A DNA stretch of 18,622 bases from an uncultured bacterium. GTDB taxonomy: Bacteria > Cyanobacteriota > Vampirovibrionia > Gastranaerophilales > Gastranaerophilaceae. The position numbers and the translations under genes are program-made. The notes under the pieces are model-generated. The model worked only from the letters and a program-made list of their open reading frames with translations. It searched no databases and was not told the DNA's origin. The stretch spans positions 1 through 18,622 of the forward strand of contig USFB01000035.1 in NCBI GenBank assembly GCA_900553895.1. The letters are read 5' to 3'. Shown piece after piece: positions 1 to 7,570 of this stretch (its first letter is position 1; each line of letters starts with the position of its first letter).

Positions 1-2
1 CA

Positions 3-113
3 AAAACTTTAGGATTTGAAGACGATTTTTGGAAAATTGTTACATTTCTTCATAATAATTTACCCGCTAGGACTAAGAAAAAACTTTTTATACGTGGTAT
101 TCTTATTCTATGA
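3..113 (+). CDS. C-terminal fragment of an unidentified protein (gene runs off the left edge)
   Basis: Frame 3 is open from the first bases to a TGA at 111-113, giving about 36 residues that include GFEDDFWKIV and end KKKLFIRGILIL. The TGA overlaps the ATG of the next gene (ATGA at 110-113), the usual arrangement for translational coupling. That next gene has no Shine-Dalgarno sequence of its own, which supports the coupling. The family is not recognisable from this tail. A chance open frame is possible in so short a stretch, so confidence is moderate. Confidence 0.5.
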   Translation, partial: KTLGFEDDFWKIVTFLHNNLPARTKKKLFIRGILIL

Positions 114-1933
114 AGAGAGTTCTAAGTTTTTTATTTATAGTTCTGATATTGGGGATATGTCTTAAAGCTTGTATTAAAGTTGATAAACCTGAATGTACAG
201 ATTTACAAATAATAGAAGATAATTCATCTCAAATAAAATATCCTGCTCAGGAAAAAAATGTTACGATAAATGGCGTGGATTATTTGCAATCACAAGCGCC
301 GGTTGGAAAATTTGGCGGAAGAATTGTGCTTTCTACTATTGGAGAACCAAAAACATTCAACCCTTGTAATACAAAAGATGCAACATCTTCTTCTATGGCT
401 GGAATGTTGTATGATGGGCTTGTTGGTACAAATCCGAGAACAGGTCAAGTGCAACCACAGCTTGCTAAGAGCTTTGAAGTAAATGGTCAAGACTACATAA
501 TCCATTTAAGGCACGGCATAAAATGGTCTGATGATAAGCCGATTACTGCTGAGGATGTAATTTACACATACAACGAAATTGTTTTTAAAGGGTTGGGAAA
601 TCCTTCCGCAATGGATGCGATGAAAGTTGACGGTAAATTGCCTGAACTTGTAAAACTTGATGATTATACCGTAAAGTTTACGACACCTAAGCCATTTGCG
701 CCATTTTTAAGACAACTTTCTTATCCTATTGTGCCTAAACATTATTTTAAACCATATTCTGATAAGGGCGAATCTGTATTCAACGCCTTTCTAAATCCTG
801 ATACAAATCCTAAAACTATTGTGTCAGGTGGCACATTCAGATTAAAAGAATATGTTGCGGCGCAAAGAGTTGTGTTTGAACGTAATCCGAATTATTACAA
901 AATTAATTTGAATAATAAAAAATTGCCTTATCTCGATAAAGTTGTTTATATGATTGTTGGTGATTCAAATAATGAAATTTTGAAATTTGAAGCAAAAGAA
1001 ATTGATGTTTTGGGAATTCGAGGTGCGAATGTTGCGCAATATAAACTTAATGAAGCAAAATCAGATTATAAAGTTTATAATTTAGGACCTGATACAGGAA
1101 CTTTGTTTTTGGTCATTAATCTAAATAATCGAAAAGATAAAAATGGCAAGCCTTACGTAAACCCTATTAAACATAAATGGTTTGCTAATAGGGATTTCAG
1201 AGCTGCAATTGATTGGGCGGTTGATAGAAAAAATATGGTGCAAAATATCGCATCGGGTGTTGCAGAACCTTTATTTACAGCCGAGAGTTTAAATTCTATT
1301 TATTTAAATAAATATATTAAAGGGCATCCGTGTGATTTGAAGGTTGCGAAAAAGAGTCTTGAAAAAGCAGGTTTTAAGCAAAAAGACGGGAAATTGTACG
1401 ATTCTTTAAATAATCGAGTAGAATTTGATTTATATACAAACGCAGGTAACCTTGAGCGCGAAGCTTTAGGTGTTATGGTTAAACAAGATTTAGAAGATTT
1501 GGGAATGAAGGTGAACTTTAAGCCTGTTGAATTTAATTCTCTTGTTAATAAAATGACAAATACTAATGATTGGGATATGGCAATAATGGGACTTACCGGA
1601 ACTCCGCTTGAACCGCACGACGGCAAAAATGTTTGGACTTCAAATGGAAGCTTACATTTGTTTAATCAGCGTCCAAATGGATATACAATAGATGATAGAC
1701 TGGATTGGGAAAAAGAGTTAGATGAAATTTTTAGAGAAGGCGCGCTTAAACTTACGTACGAAGAACGCAAGCCTTTGTATGACAAATATCAGACGATTAT
1801 TTATAATCAAAAGCCAATAATTTATTTGTATTCACCAATTAGAATTACTGCTATCAGGAAAAAGTTTAAGAATATTTTCCCGACTTCTCTGAGTGGTTTG
1901 ATTTATAATTTGGATGAGGTTTATATAAATTAA
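110..1933 (+). CDS. Peptide/opine-type ABC transporter substrate-binding lipoprotein (SBP_bac_5 family)
   Basis: This is the extracytoplasmic binding protein of an oligopeptide/dipeptide/nickel-class importer, 607 aa, at the upper end of the family range. Residues 1-20 form a hydrophobic signal segment ending LKAC, so Cys21 is a plausible lipidation site, although Lys at -2 is unusual. The family signature lies at about 118-150 (LAKSFEVNGQDYIIHL, then WSDDKPITAEDV). Later landmarks are NPNYYK, FRAAIDWAVDRK and the C-terminal YDKYQTIIYNQKPIIYLY. The start is fixed by the ATGA overlap with the upstream frame; no Shine-Dalgarno sequence is visible. The two permease genes follow directly. The substrate cannot be deduced from sequence: this family also binds opines, sugars, nickel and murein peptides. 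Confidence 0.88.
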   Translation: MKRVLSFLFIVLILGICLKACIKVDKPECTDLQIIEDNSSQIKYPAQEKNVTINGVDYLQSQAPVGKFGGRIVLSTIGEPKTFNPCNTKDATSSSMAGMLYDGLVGTNPRTGQVQPQLAKSFEVNGQDYIIHLRHGIKWSDDKPITAEDVIYTYNEIVFKGLGNPSAMDAMKVDGKLPELVKLDDYTVKFTTPKPFAPFLRQLSYPIVPKHYFKPYSDKGESVFNAFLNPDTNPKTIVSGGTFRLKEYVAAQRVVFERNPNYYKINLNNKKLPYLDKVVYMIVGDSNNEILKFEAKEIDVLGIRGANVAQYKLNEAKSDYKVYNLGPDTGTLFLVINLNNRKDKNGKPYVNPIKHKWFANRDFRAAIDWAVDRKNMVQNIASGVAEPLFTAESLNSIYLNKYIKGHPCDLKVAKKSLEKAGFKQKDGKLYDSLNNRVEFDLYTNAGNLEREALGVMVKQDLEDLGMKVNFKPVEFNSLVNKMTNTNDWDMAIMGLTGTPLEPHDGKNVWTSNGSLHLFNQRPNGYTIDDRLDWEKELDEIFREGALKLTYEERKPLYDKYQTIIYNQKPIIYLYSPIRITAIRKKFKNIFPTSLSGLIYNLDEVYIN

Positions 1934-1936
1934 TAT

Positions 1937-1997
1937 ACCCTCCCTTTATAGGGGGATGGTAGAATTTCAAGTTGAGCTTTGCGAAACTTAGAAATTC
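1937..1997. repeat. Intergenic double hairpin between binding protein and permease
   Basis: The gap holds two inverted repeats. The first pairs ACCCTCCC with GGGGGATGGT around TTTATA, with one bulge. The second pairs GAATTTCAAGTT (1962-1973) with AACTTAGAAATTC (1985-1997), with a single bulged A. There is no U-run, so it is not a classical terminator. It could reduce read-through or protect the 3' end of the binding-protein mRNA, which is usually needed in excess over the permeases. A related motif lies at 3004-3035. Confidence 0.6.
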
Positions 1998-2029
1998 GTG
2001 TGGGGGCTTAAATATATTGAAAGGTAAAA

Positions 2030-3001
2030 ATGAATTTATTTAAATACATACTAAAAAGAATTCTACAAGTGATACCACTTTTAATTTTGGTATCTTTAAT
2101 AAGCTTTTTTATAATCAGACTTTCCCCTGTTGATCCGCTTGCAGAACTTCGCTTAAATCCTTCTATTTCTCAAGAAACATTAAGTAAAGAAATGAAACGT
2201 TTAAAACTAGATAAACCGATTTATATTCAGTATGCTTCTTGGGCAAAATCTTTTGTTCAAGGTGATTTAGGGTATACTTCAGCCGGTGAAAAGGTTTCTA
2301 CTAAACTAAAAGAAAGAATTCCAAACACATTGCTTTTGACGAGTATTGTAATCTTTATGACTTGGATAGTAGGAATTCCACTTGGGATTTTGGCTGCGAT
2401 AAAAAAAGAAACAGCGTTTGATAGAATTCTAACAGTAGTTTCGAGTATCGGAATGGCAATACCTTCATTCTTTTTTGCTATTTTGATGTTGATTTTTGCC
2501 GTAAAGACGGGGTGGTTTCCTGTTGGAGGTCTGACTAGTTATGATTTTAACGAGATGAGTTTTTGTGGGAAAATAATGGATTTATCTAAGCATCTGGTTT
2601 TACCTGTCATTGTTTTGTTTACAATATCTTTATCAGGTTTGCAAAGACAAATGCGAGCAAATATGCTTGAAGTCTTGGATAGTGATTATGTTAAATTTGC
2701 TCGTGCAAAAGGTTTGAGTGAAAACAAAGTGATTTTTAAGCACGCTCTAAGAAATGCAATAAATCCTATGATAACGTTATTAGGGTTTGAGTTTGCAGGA
2801 CTTTTAAGTGGTGCTGCGCTTACTGAATATGTTTTCCAGTTTCCGGGACTTGGACGTCTGATTTTGGAGGCGGTTATGAAATCTGATATTAATTTAGTTA
2901 TGGCATCATTGATGATGGGGACAATAATGTTGATATTAGGTAATTTGATAGCGGATATTCTGCTAATGATAGCAGATCCGAGAATTAGGGCGAGCAGATA
3001 G
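2030..3001 (+). CDS. Peptide-type ABC transporter permease, OppB/DppB family
   Basis: First membrane subunit of the importer (BPD_transp_1), 323 aa, normal length. A transmembrane helix at about residues 10-30 precedes the OppB-type periplasmic segment (LSPVDPLAELR, then YIQYASWAKSFVQGDLGYT). The core permease helices run from about 100 to 315. The cytoplasmic EAA loop that docks with the ATPase lies at about 222-243 (KFARAKGLSENKVIFKHALRNA), followed by FQFPGLGRLI and IADPRIR, typical of this subunit. Shine-Dalgarno GAAAGG lies 7 nt before the ATG. The gene sits between its binding protein and partner permease; no ATPase gene is present in the window. Confidence 0.93.
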   Translation: MNLFKYILKRILQVIPLLILVSLISFFIIRLSPVDPLAELRLNPSISQETLSKEMKRLKLDKPIYIQYASWAKSFVQGDLGYTSAGEKVSTKLKERIPNTLLLTSIVIFMTWIVGIPLGILAAIKKETAFDRILTVVSSIGMAIPSFFFAILMLIFAVKTGWFPVGGLTSYDFNEMSFCGKIMDLSKHLVLPVIVLFTISLSGLQRQMRANMLEVLDSDYVKFARAKGLSENKVIFKHALRNAINPMITLLGFEFAGLLSGAALTEYVFQFPGLGRLILEAVMKSDINLVMASLMMGTIMLILGNLIADILLMIADPRIRASR

Positions 3002-3003
3002 TT

Positions 3004-3035
3004 CCCTCTCTTATAGAGAGCATTAGCGAAAAGGG
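3004..3035. repeat. Short hairpin repeat between the two permease genes
   Basis: CCCTCTC-TTATA-GAGAG forms a compact stem, and a downstream AAGGG can pair with the outer CCCT. It resembles the first stem at 1937-1962 (CCCTCCCTTTATAGGG), which suggests the same dispersed intergenic element. It precedes the oppC-like start by about 12 nt and may influence that gene's translation. Confidence 0.45.
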
Positions 3036-3047
3036 TAAAATAAACTT

Positions 3048-4076
3048 ATGGAAATTATAAAAAAAATCTTTCAAGACAAATTTGCAAAAACAGCTTTCAT
3101 AATCCTTGCGATTATGTATTTGTTAATTCTTTTTGCGGATTTTATCGCACCATATTCTAACTCGTATTCTAATAGAGAGATGGCTTATGCACCGCCATCT
3201 AAAATTTATACAATTAATGAATGCGGAAAACTTTCGCGTCCTTACACATATAATTATGTTAGAGAATATGAACCTTCTTTAATGCAAACAGTTTTTAAGC
3301 AAGACAGAAGTCACAAATACTATTTGAAACTGTTTACTCACGGACATTTGTTTGGCGTGCAAGGTGGCGGACAAATATATCTTCTAGGAACGGATATTAA
3401 CGGGCGCGATGTTTTTTCTCGTCTGCTTTTTGGGGGACGAATTTCAATGACTGTCGGATTTTTATCCCTTCTTATAGTTTTTCCTATAGGTTTAATTTAT
3501 GGAGGAATTTCAGGCTATTACGGTGGAATTATTGATACTTTGATGATGAGGTTTGCAGAAGCTATTATGGCAATACCGAGTTTTTATCTTTTAATAATTC
3601 TTGCTGCAATTCTTCCAAGCGGTATGACAAGTGTTCAACGATTTGCCCTCATAGTTGTAATTCTTGCACTGATTGGTTGGTCAGGCTTCGCAAGAGTTGT
3701 AAGGGGAATGGTTTTATCTATTAAAAATGAGGATTTTGTGCAGGCGGAAAAAACGCTTGGGGCTTCTGATTGGCGAATTATTTTGAAACATATATTACCT
3801 CAAACAACAAGTTATGTAATTATAGCAATGACATTGAGCGTGCCATCATACATTTTGGCGGAATCAGGTTTAAGTTTTTTAGGGCTTGGAATTCAACAAC
3901 CAGACGCTAGTTGGGGTAATATGCTAAAAGAAGCGCAAGAATTTACAAACATTTTTTATCGTCCTTGGCTCTTAACTCCTGGCGCGTTGATTTTTATCGC
4001 GGTTCTTTGCTTCAATTTGTTAGGCGATGCAATAAGAGATATTTTAGACCCTAAATCTCAAAAAGTTATAAGATAA
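3048..4076 (+). CDS. Peptide-type ABC transporter permease, OppC/DppC family
   Basis: Second membrane subunit, 342 aa, slightly long for the family. The first transmembrane helix is at about 13-33. A periplasmic insert of about 75 residues (35-110) follows, before the conserved LLGTDINGRDVFSRLLFG (112-129). The EAA loop is at about 230-251 (FVQAEKTLGASDWRIILKHIL), and the tail ESGLSFLGLGIQQP...SWGNML is classic for OppC. The best ribosome-binding match (AAAGGG) lies about 12 nt from the ATG, longer than optimal, so expression may depend on coupling with the upstream permease. The operon ends here at a strong terminator, so OppD/OppF-type ATPases must come from elsewhere. Confidence 0.93.
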   Translation: MEIIKKIFQDKFAKTAFIILAIMYLLILFADFIAPYSNSYSNREMAYAPPSKIYTINECGKLSRPYTYNYVREYEPSLMQTVFKQDRSHKYYLKLFTHGHLFGVQGGGQIYLLGTDINGRDVFSRLLFGGRISMTVGFLSLLIVFPIGLIYGGISGYYGGIIDTLMMRFAEAIMAIPSFYLLIILAAILPSGMTSVQRFALIVVILALIGWSGFARVVRGMVLSIKNEDFVQAEKTLGASDWRIILKHILPQTTSYVIIAMTLSVPSYILAESGLSFLGLGIQQPDASWGNMLKEAQEFTNIFYRPWLLTPGALIFIAVLCFNLLGDAIRDILDPKSQKVIR

Positions 4077-4092
4077 AGTTTTAATAAAACAA

Positions 4093-4129
4093 AAAGGGCG
4101 GATTTCTTTCAGAAATCCGCCCTTTTTAT
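4093..4129. terminator. Bidirectional intrinsic terminator (importer operon / HU)
   Basis: A perfect 17-bp stem runs from AAAAAGGGCGGATTTCT through a TTC loop to its exact complement ending in TTTTT. It has an A-run on one side and a T-run on the other, so it works for the plus-strand importer operon and for the minus-strand HU gene, which ends 16 nt beyond it. Confidence 0.93.
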
Positions 4130-4144
4130 AAGTTTTCAAATGAA

Positions 4145-4417
4145 CTATTTTACAAGTTCTTTGAAGCTCTTACCAGCTGAGAATGCAGGAACTGTTTTAG
4201 CAGCAATCTTCAATTCTTTACCGGTTTGAGGATTTCTACCTACTCTAGCTGCTCTCTTGCGAGCTTCCCAAGTACCAAAACCAACTAAAGTAACTTTTTT
4301 ACCTTTAGCAACTGTTTTTTGGATGATTTCTAATGTAGCTGAAAGTACATCTGAAGAAACTTTTTGAGAAAGTTTAGTCTTCTTAGAAATTTCTTTTACT
4401 AATTCTTCTTTGTTCAT
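4145..4417 (-). CDS. hup: HU-family nucleoid DNA-binding protein
   Basis: A small basic histone-like protein that bends and packages DNA as a dimer; 90 aa, the canonical HU length. It begins MNKEELVKEISKKTKLSQK and carries the family core VTLVGFGTWEARKRAARVGRNPQTG (about 47-71), which includes the DNA-binding arm with GRNPQTG, and ends PAFSAGKSFKELVK. The ATG at 4417 was chosen over one six codons upstream because AGGAGA lies about 7 nt before it and HU proteins start at this point. It is transcribed divergently from the alcohol dehydrogenase. An IHF subunit is less likely given the HU-type length and start. Confidence 0.95.
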   Translation of the reverse strand: MNKEELVKEISKKTKLSQKVSSDVLSATLEIIQKTVAKGKKVTLVGFGTWEARKRAARVGRNPQTGKELKIAAKTVPAFSAGKSFKELVK

Positions 4418-4487
4418 GATAAATCTCCTATACACTCTTACTCTCTTATACGCTCAAACACTATGTCCTGCGCATTTCATACATCTC

Positions 4488-4515
4488 ATTATACACTTTG
4501 TAGTGATTTTTGCAA
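4488..4515 (-). promoter_or_regulatory. HU promoter
   Basis: On the minus strand TTGCAA (4515-4510), a 16-bp spacer and a perfect TATAAT (4493-4488). The predicted start near 4481 gives a leader of about 64 nt ending in the AGGAGA ribosome-binding site. Confidence 0.7.
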
Positions 4516-4593
4516 GTAGTAAATATGATTTTTTAGCGAAACTTTACAATACTATTACATTTCAGCTATTTTTGTTACGAAAATTAATAAAAC

Positions 4594-4621
4594 TTTACAT
4601 TTTAAGTTAATAGGCTATAAT
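4594..4621 (+). promoter_or_regulatory. Strong promoter of the alcohol dehydrogenase gene
   Basis: TTTACA (4594-4599), a 16-bp spacer and a perfect TATAAT (4616-4621). It is followed by a short leader with AAGGAG at 4641-4646, 7 nt before the ATG. This near-consensus arrangement suggests high expression of the enzyme. Confidence 0.8.
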
Positions 4622-4653
4622 TATCTTGTAGTGTTAAAGAAAGGAGAATTCTT

Positions 4654-5841
4654 ATGTGGGAAAAAGATGTTAATATCCATGAAGTTCGTGAAATTAGAAC
4701 AAGAACTTCTGTATTTTTCGGTTGCGGTGCAATCAACAAAATTGAAGATATCGCAAAAGATTTTAAATCAAAAGGCTTAGACAAAGTTATTGTAATGAGC
4801 GGTAAAAACGCATACAAAGCAACAGGCGCATGGGCAGTTGTTGAAAAAGCATTACAAAATAACGGTATAGAATATGTTAATTATGACGGCGTTACTCCAA
4901 ACCCAACTTCTACAGCCGTAAACGAAGCTGCAAAAATAGCAAAGGATTTTGGTGCAAAAGCTGTTATTGCAATTGGTGGTGGTTCTCCTACAGATGCAGG
5001 AAAATCAGTTGCTATTTTGCTTAAATACCCTGAAAAGACAGCAAATGATATTTATGAATTTACTTTCACTCCTGATGTTGCAGCTCCTATCGTTGCTATT
5101 AATTTGACCCACGGTACAGGTACAGAAACAAACAGATTTGCTGTTGTAACAATTCCAGAAAAAGACTACAAACCTGCTATTGCTTATGATTGTATTTATC
5201 CTACATACGCAATTGATGACCCTGCTTTGATGGTTAAATTGTCACCAAAACAAACAAGATTTGTTTCAATTGATGCTGTTAACCACGTAATTGAAGCAGC
5301 TACATCTACAGTTGCATCACCTTATGCAATCACTTTGGCAAGAGAAGTTGTAACACTTGTTTCTAAGTATTTACCTAAAGCAATTGAAAATTCTGAAGAT
5401 TTAGAAGCAAGATATTTCTTGGCTTACGCAGCTATGATGGGCGGTGTATGCTTTGATAACGGCTTACTTCACTACACACATGCTCTTGAACACCCATTGA
5501 GTGCAGTAAAACATGATTTGTCACACGGTTTAGGTTTGGCAATGCTATTACCTGCTGTTGTTAAAAACATTTTCTCAGCTAAAGCTGAAACATTAAAATA
5601 CATTTTAGAACCTGTTGTTGGTAAAGTTGAAACTGCTGACGAAGCTTCTAAAGGTGTTTATGAGTGGTTAAAATCAGTTGGTGTTCCTAACAAATTGAAA
5701 GACGAAGGATTCACTGAAGCTGATGTTCCAAATCTTGTAAACTTGGCATTTACAACACCTTCTCTTGACGGTTTGTTAGCAATTGCTCCTACAAAGGCTA
5801 CAAAAGAAGCTGTTGAAGAAATTTACAGAAGCTCTTTGTAA
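4654..5841 (+). CDS. Iron-containing alcohol dehydrogenase
   Basis: A group III, metal-dependent NAD(P)-linked alcohol dehydrogenase of 395 aa, normal for the family; such enzymes usually reduce aldehydes or ketones during fermentation. The dinucleotide-binding motif GGGSPTDAGK is at 108-117 and THGTGTETN at 152-160. The expected iron ligands are present: Asp207 and His211 (DAVNH), His276 (THALEH) and His291 (SHG). The spacing between the last two is one residue longer than in FucO. It is a single-gene unit with its own near-consensus promoter, a strong ribosome-binding site and its own terminator. The MarR-type gene that follows could regulate it, but no operator was identified. The specific substrate (ethanol, butanol, propanediol) cannot be assigned. 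Confidence 0.93.
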   Translation: MWEKDVNIHEVREIRTRTSVFFGCGAINKIEDIAKDFKSKGLDKVIVMSGKNAYKATGAWAVVEKALQNNGIEYVNYDGVTPNPTSTAVNEAAKIAKDFGAKAVIAIGGGSPTDAGKSVAILLKYPEKTANDIYEFTFTPDVAAPIVAINLTHGTGTETNRFAVVTIPEKDYKPAIAYDCIYPTYAIDDPALMVKLSPKQTRFVSIDAVNHVIEAATSTVASPYAITLAREVVTLVSKYLPKAIENSEDLEARYFLAYAAMMGGVCFDNGLLHYTHALEHPLSAVKHDLSHGLGLAMLLPAVVKNIFSAKAETLKYILEPVVGKVETADEASKGVYEWLKSVGVPNKLKDEGFTEADVPNLVNLAFTTPSLDGLLAIAPTKATKEAVEEIYRSSL

Positions 5842-5862
5842 TTTAGAGTTTGTAAAAAGCTT

Positions 5863-5893
5863 AGTGGGGGATGAAAACATCCCTCACTTTTTT
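5863..5893 (+). terminator. Intrinsic terminator of the alcohol dehydrogenase
   Basis: An 11-bp stem AGTGGGGGATG / CATCCCTCACT (one G-U pair) with an AAAA loop is followed directly by TTTTTT. Its T-run lies at the edge of the putative promoter for the next gene. Confidence 0.88.
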
Positions 5894-5905
5894 AATTTTT
5901 TATTG

Positions 5906-5920
5906 TAAAATAGAAATATG
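5906..5920 (+). promoter_or_regulatory. -10 element adjoining the MarR-type start codon (leaderless candidate)
   Basis: TAAAAT (5906-5911) is separated from the ATG at 5918 by only 6 nt. This places the predicted transcription start at or next to the A of the ATG. No Shine-Dalgarno sequence exists. The -35 region is poor (CTCACT at 17-bp spacing, inside the preceding terminator arm). Confidence 0.45.
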
Positions 5921-6385
5921 GGGATAAAGTATCATTATGTGGATAGTCCACTTTTCAAAATAGAATGTACTGCAAAAGTTTGTGAGCGTTATTTTATTCA
6001 AGTTTTTAAAAAGAATTTTGCTAATATAGGTATAACGCAGGGTGAATTCTGTATTTTAGATACAATTGTCAGAAGTCCTGAAATTTCACAAATAGAATTG
6101 GCAAGGCTCTTGTTTAAGGGACGTGCTCATATTACTCAAATGCTTAATTCTCTTGAAGAAAAAGGTTTGATTTATCGTACTAATGAAACAAAAAACGGTC
6201 GTCAGGTTAGAAAAACATCCTTAACCGATAAAGGTACCCAAGTTTACAACACCATCTGTAATGTGCTAGATAAAAACTTTGAACACATGACTCACTTTTT
6301 TGTTGGAAAAGATGAAAAACTGATTGGCTTTTTAGATGAAATTAAAGATATAATTACAGAAGGTGAAAAAGTTGCTTTTGATTAG
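5918..6385 (+). CDS. MarR-family winged-helix transcriptional regulator
   Basis: A dimeric DNA-binding repressor or activator of the MarR type, 155 aa, normal length. The winged-helix core spans about 40-106: GEFCILDTIVRSPEISQIELARLL, the recognition helix RAHITQMLNSLEEKGLIYR, and the wing ETKNGRQVRKTSLTDKG. Helices on either side would form the dimer interface. The ATG at 5918 has no ribosome-binding site, and no better start lies nearby in frame. It follows the alcohol dehydrogenase on the same strand but behind a terminator, so it is separately transcribed. The ligand and target genes are unknown. Its stop lies 2 bp from the stop of the convergent ATP-grasp gene. Confidence 0.88.
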   Translation: MGIKYHYVDSPLFKIECTAKVCERYFIQVFKKNFANIGITQGEFCILDTIVRSPEISQIELARLLFKGRAHITQMLNSLEEKGLIYRTNETKNGRQVRKTSLTDKGTQVYNTICNVLDKNFEHMTHFFVGKDEKLIGFLDEIKDIITEGEKVAFD

Positions 6386-6387
6386 TA

Positions 6388-7554
6388 TTATTTTGTAATA
6401 AAATAACTATTCGTTTTTAAGGATAAAATATTCAAAACTTCTTGTTTATTATATGTTGAGCCAAAAACAATTAGAGCAAAAGGATTGTTTGTTGGATCAA
6501 TTCTTCTGACTTCTAATACATTTGAAAAATTACGCAAATAACTTTCATACTGGAAACCTTCTATTTTGTTTTTATCTAAACTTTGTGGAACTTCAACGGT
6601 CGAGAAATAGAAAACTCCCTTTCCTTTTTCATTCAATATAGTATTCCAGTCCGGGAGTTCCTGTTTGTAGAACATTTCGTATACATTAATTCCCCATGCA
6701 TATTTTGCCACATCTGAAACACACCAAGAAGAAAAACGCATTGGGGTTATTTCAATAGGGATATATTTATCGTTTTTTGTTACTTTCAATTCCACATGAA
6801 CAGGTAGATTTTTTAAATTTAGCAAATTGCCAATTTCATGCAACAACAAACCAAATTTTGCCATATACCTAATCATAATTCCAGTAGACATTAAGTAGAT
6901 AGTATTTCGCAAATCTTTATTATTAAGAAATGGATGTTGGTAAATATTTAAAATAACAGGTTCACCATTTCTGTTATAATATGCATCCAGTGCAAATTCT
7001 TCACCATCGATAAATTCCTCTATTAAAAATTCAGAGGTATCTAACATTTCCTTTAAAAAGCTGTTTTTAGAAATTTTTACTTCTTTTATTATCGTATCAA
7101 CAGTTTCTTTCCATTCTTTTTCATTATTAACAATATGTACAATATTTCCTAAATAACCACAAACAGGTTTTATTACTAGTGGAAATTTTAATTCTGCAAC
7201 ATCAACTTCTTTTAAATCCGCTGCATCGTATGACTTGTAATAGAAGTCGGGATACATGTCCTTAAGTGCGTTTCTAAAATTTGCCTTATTCCTCAACAAA
7301 TTAATCTGCTTGTTAAGGTTTGAATCCGGTAAATTATTTTTAACCCAATCTAAAGATTTTTCGGAATTGCCGTAAATAAAAGGGTATTCTTGTGCTAAAT
7401 AATAACTTTTTGCATTTTCAGAAGAAATCAAATTTAGTGCTTCTTCTTCAATGTCAACATTTTCGATAGCGTCATTATCCAGAATTGTCCAGTCATTTTT
7501 TACAATGGTTTCTATTAAAAATTCTGACACATAAGGTTTTTCTAAAATAAACAT
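6388..7554 (-). CDS. ATP-grasp superfamily enzyme, unknown substrate
   Basis: Probably an ATP-dependent carboxylate-amine (or thiol) ligase of 388 aa; I do not recognise a characterised family. The visible ATP-grasp features are FPLVIKPVCGYLGN (124-137, with Lys129), FLIEEFIDGEEFALDAYY (176-193), and the metal-binding end HVELKVTKNDKYIPIEITPMRF (253-274) with Glu255, Glu268 and Arg273. Where most relatives have Glu-x-Asn, this protein has Glu268-Ile-Thr270. The N-terminal 90 residues look like a substrate or pre-ATP-grasp domain. It is the last gene of the operon, 16 nt after aroE, with GGTGAGG 9 nt before the ATG. Neighbours give no clear hint of the substrate, since the operon is housekeeping. 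Confidence 0.78.
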   Translation of the reverse strand: MFILEKPYVSEFLIETIVKNDWTILDNDAIENVDIEEEALNLISSENAKSYYLAQEYPFIYGNSEKSLDWVKNNLPDSNLNKQINLLRNKANFRNALKDMYPDFYYKSYDAADLKEVDVAELKFPLVIKPVCGYLGNIVHIVNNEKEWKETVDTIIKEVKISKNSFLKEMLDTSEFLIEEFIDGEEFALDAYYNRNGEPVILNIYQHPFLNNKDLRNTIYLMSTGIMIRYMAKFGLLLHEIGNLLNLKNLPVHVELKVTKNDKYIPIEITPMRFSSWCVSDVAKYAWGINVYEMFYKQELPDWNTILNEKGKGVFYFSTVEVPQSLDKNKIEGFQYESYLRNFSNVLEVRRIDPTNNPFALIVFGSTYNKQEVLNILSLKTNSYFITK

Positions 7555-7570
7555 AATTTAAAACCTCACC

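Noticed and set aside
4410..4610. Plus-strand frame of 66 codons in the HU/alcohol dehydrogenase gap
   Set aside because: Low-complexity hydrophobic translation lying over two opposing promoters, without a ribosome-binding site.
6380..6412. Inverted repeat TTATTTT-GTAAT-AAAATAA at the marR/ATP-grasp junction as a terminator
   Set aside because: The stem is only seven A-T pairs, with no GC core and no clear U-run; it is too weak to call.
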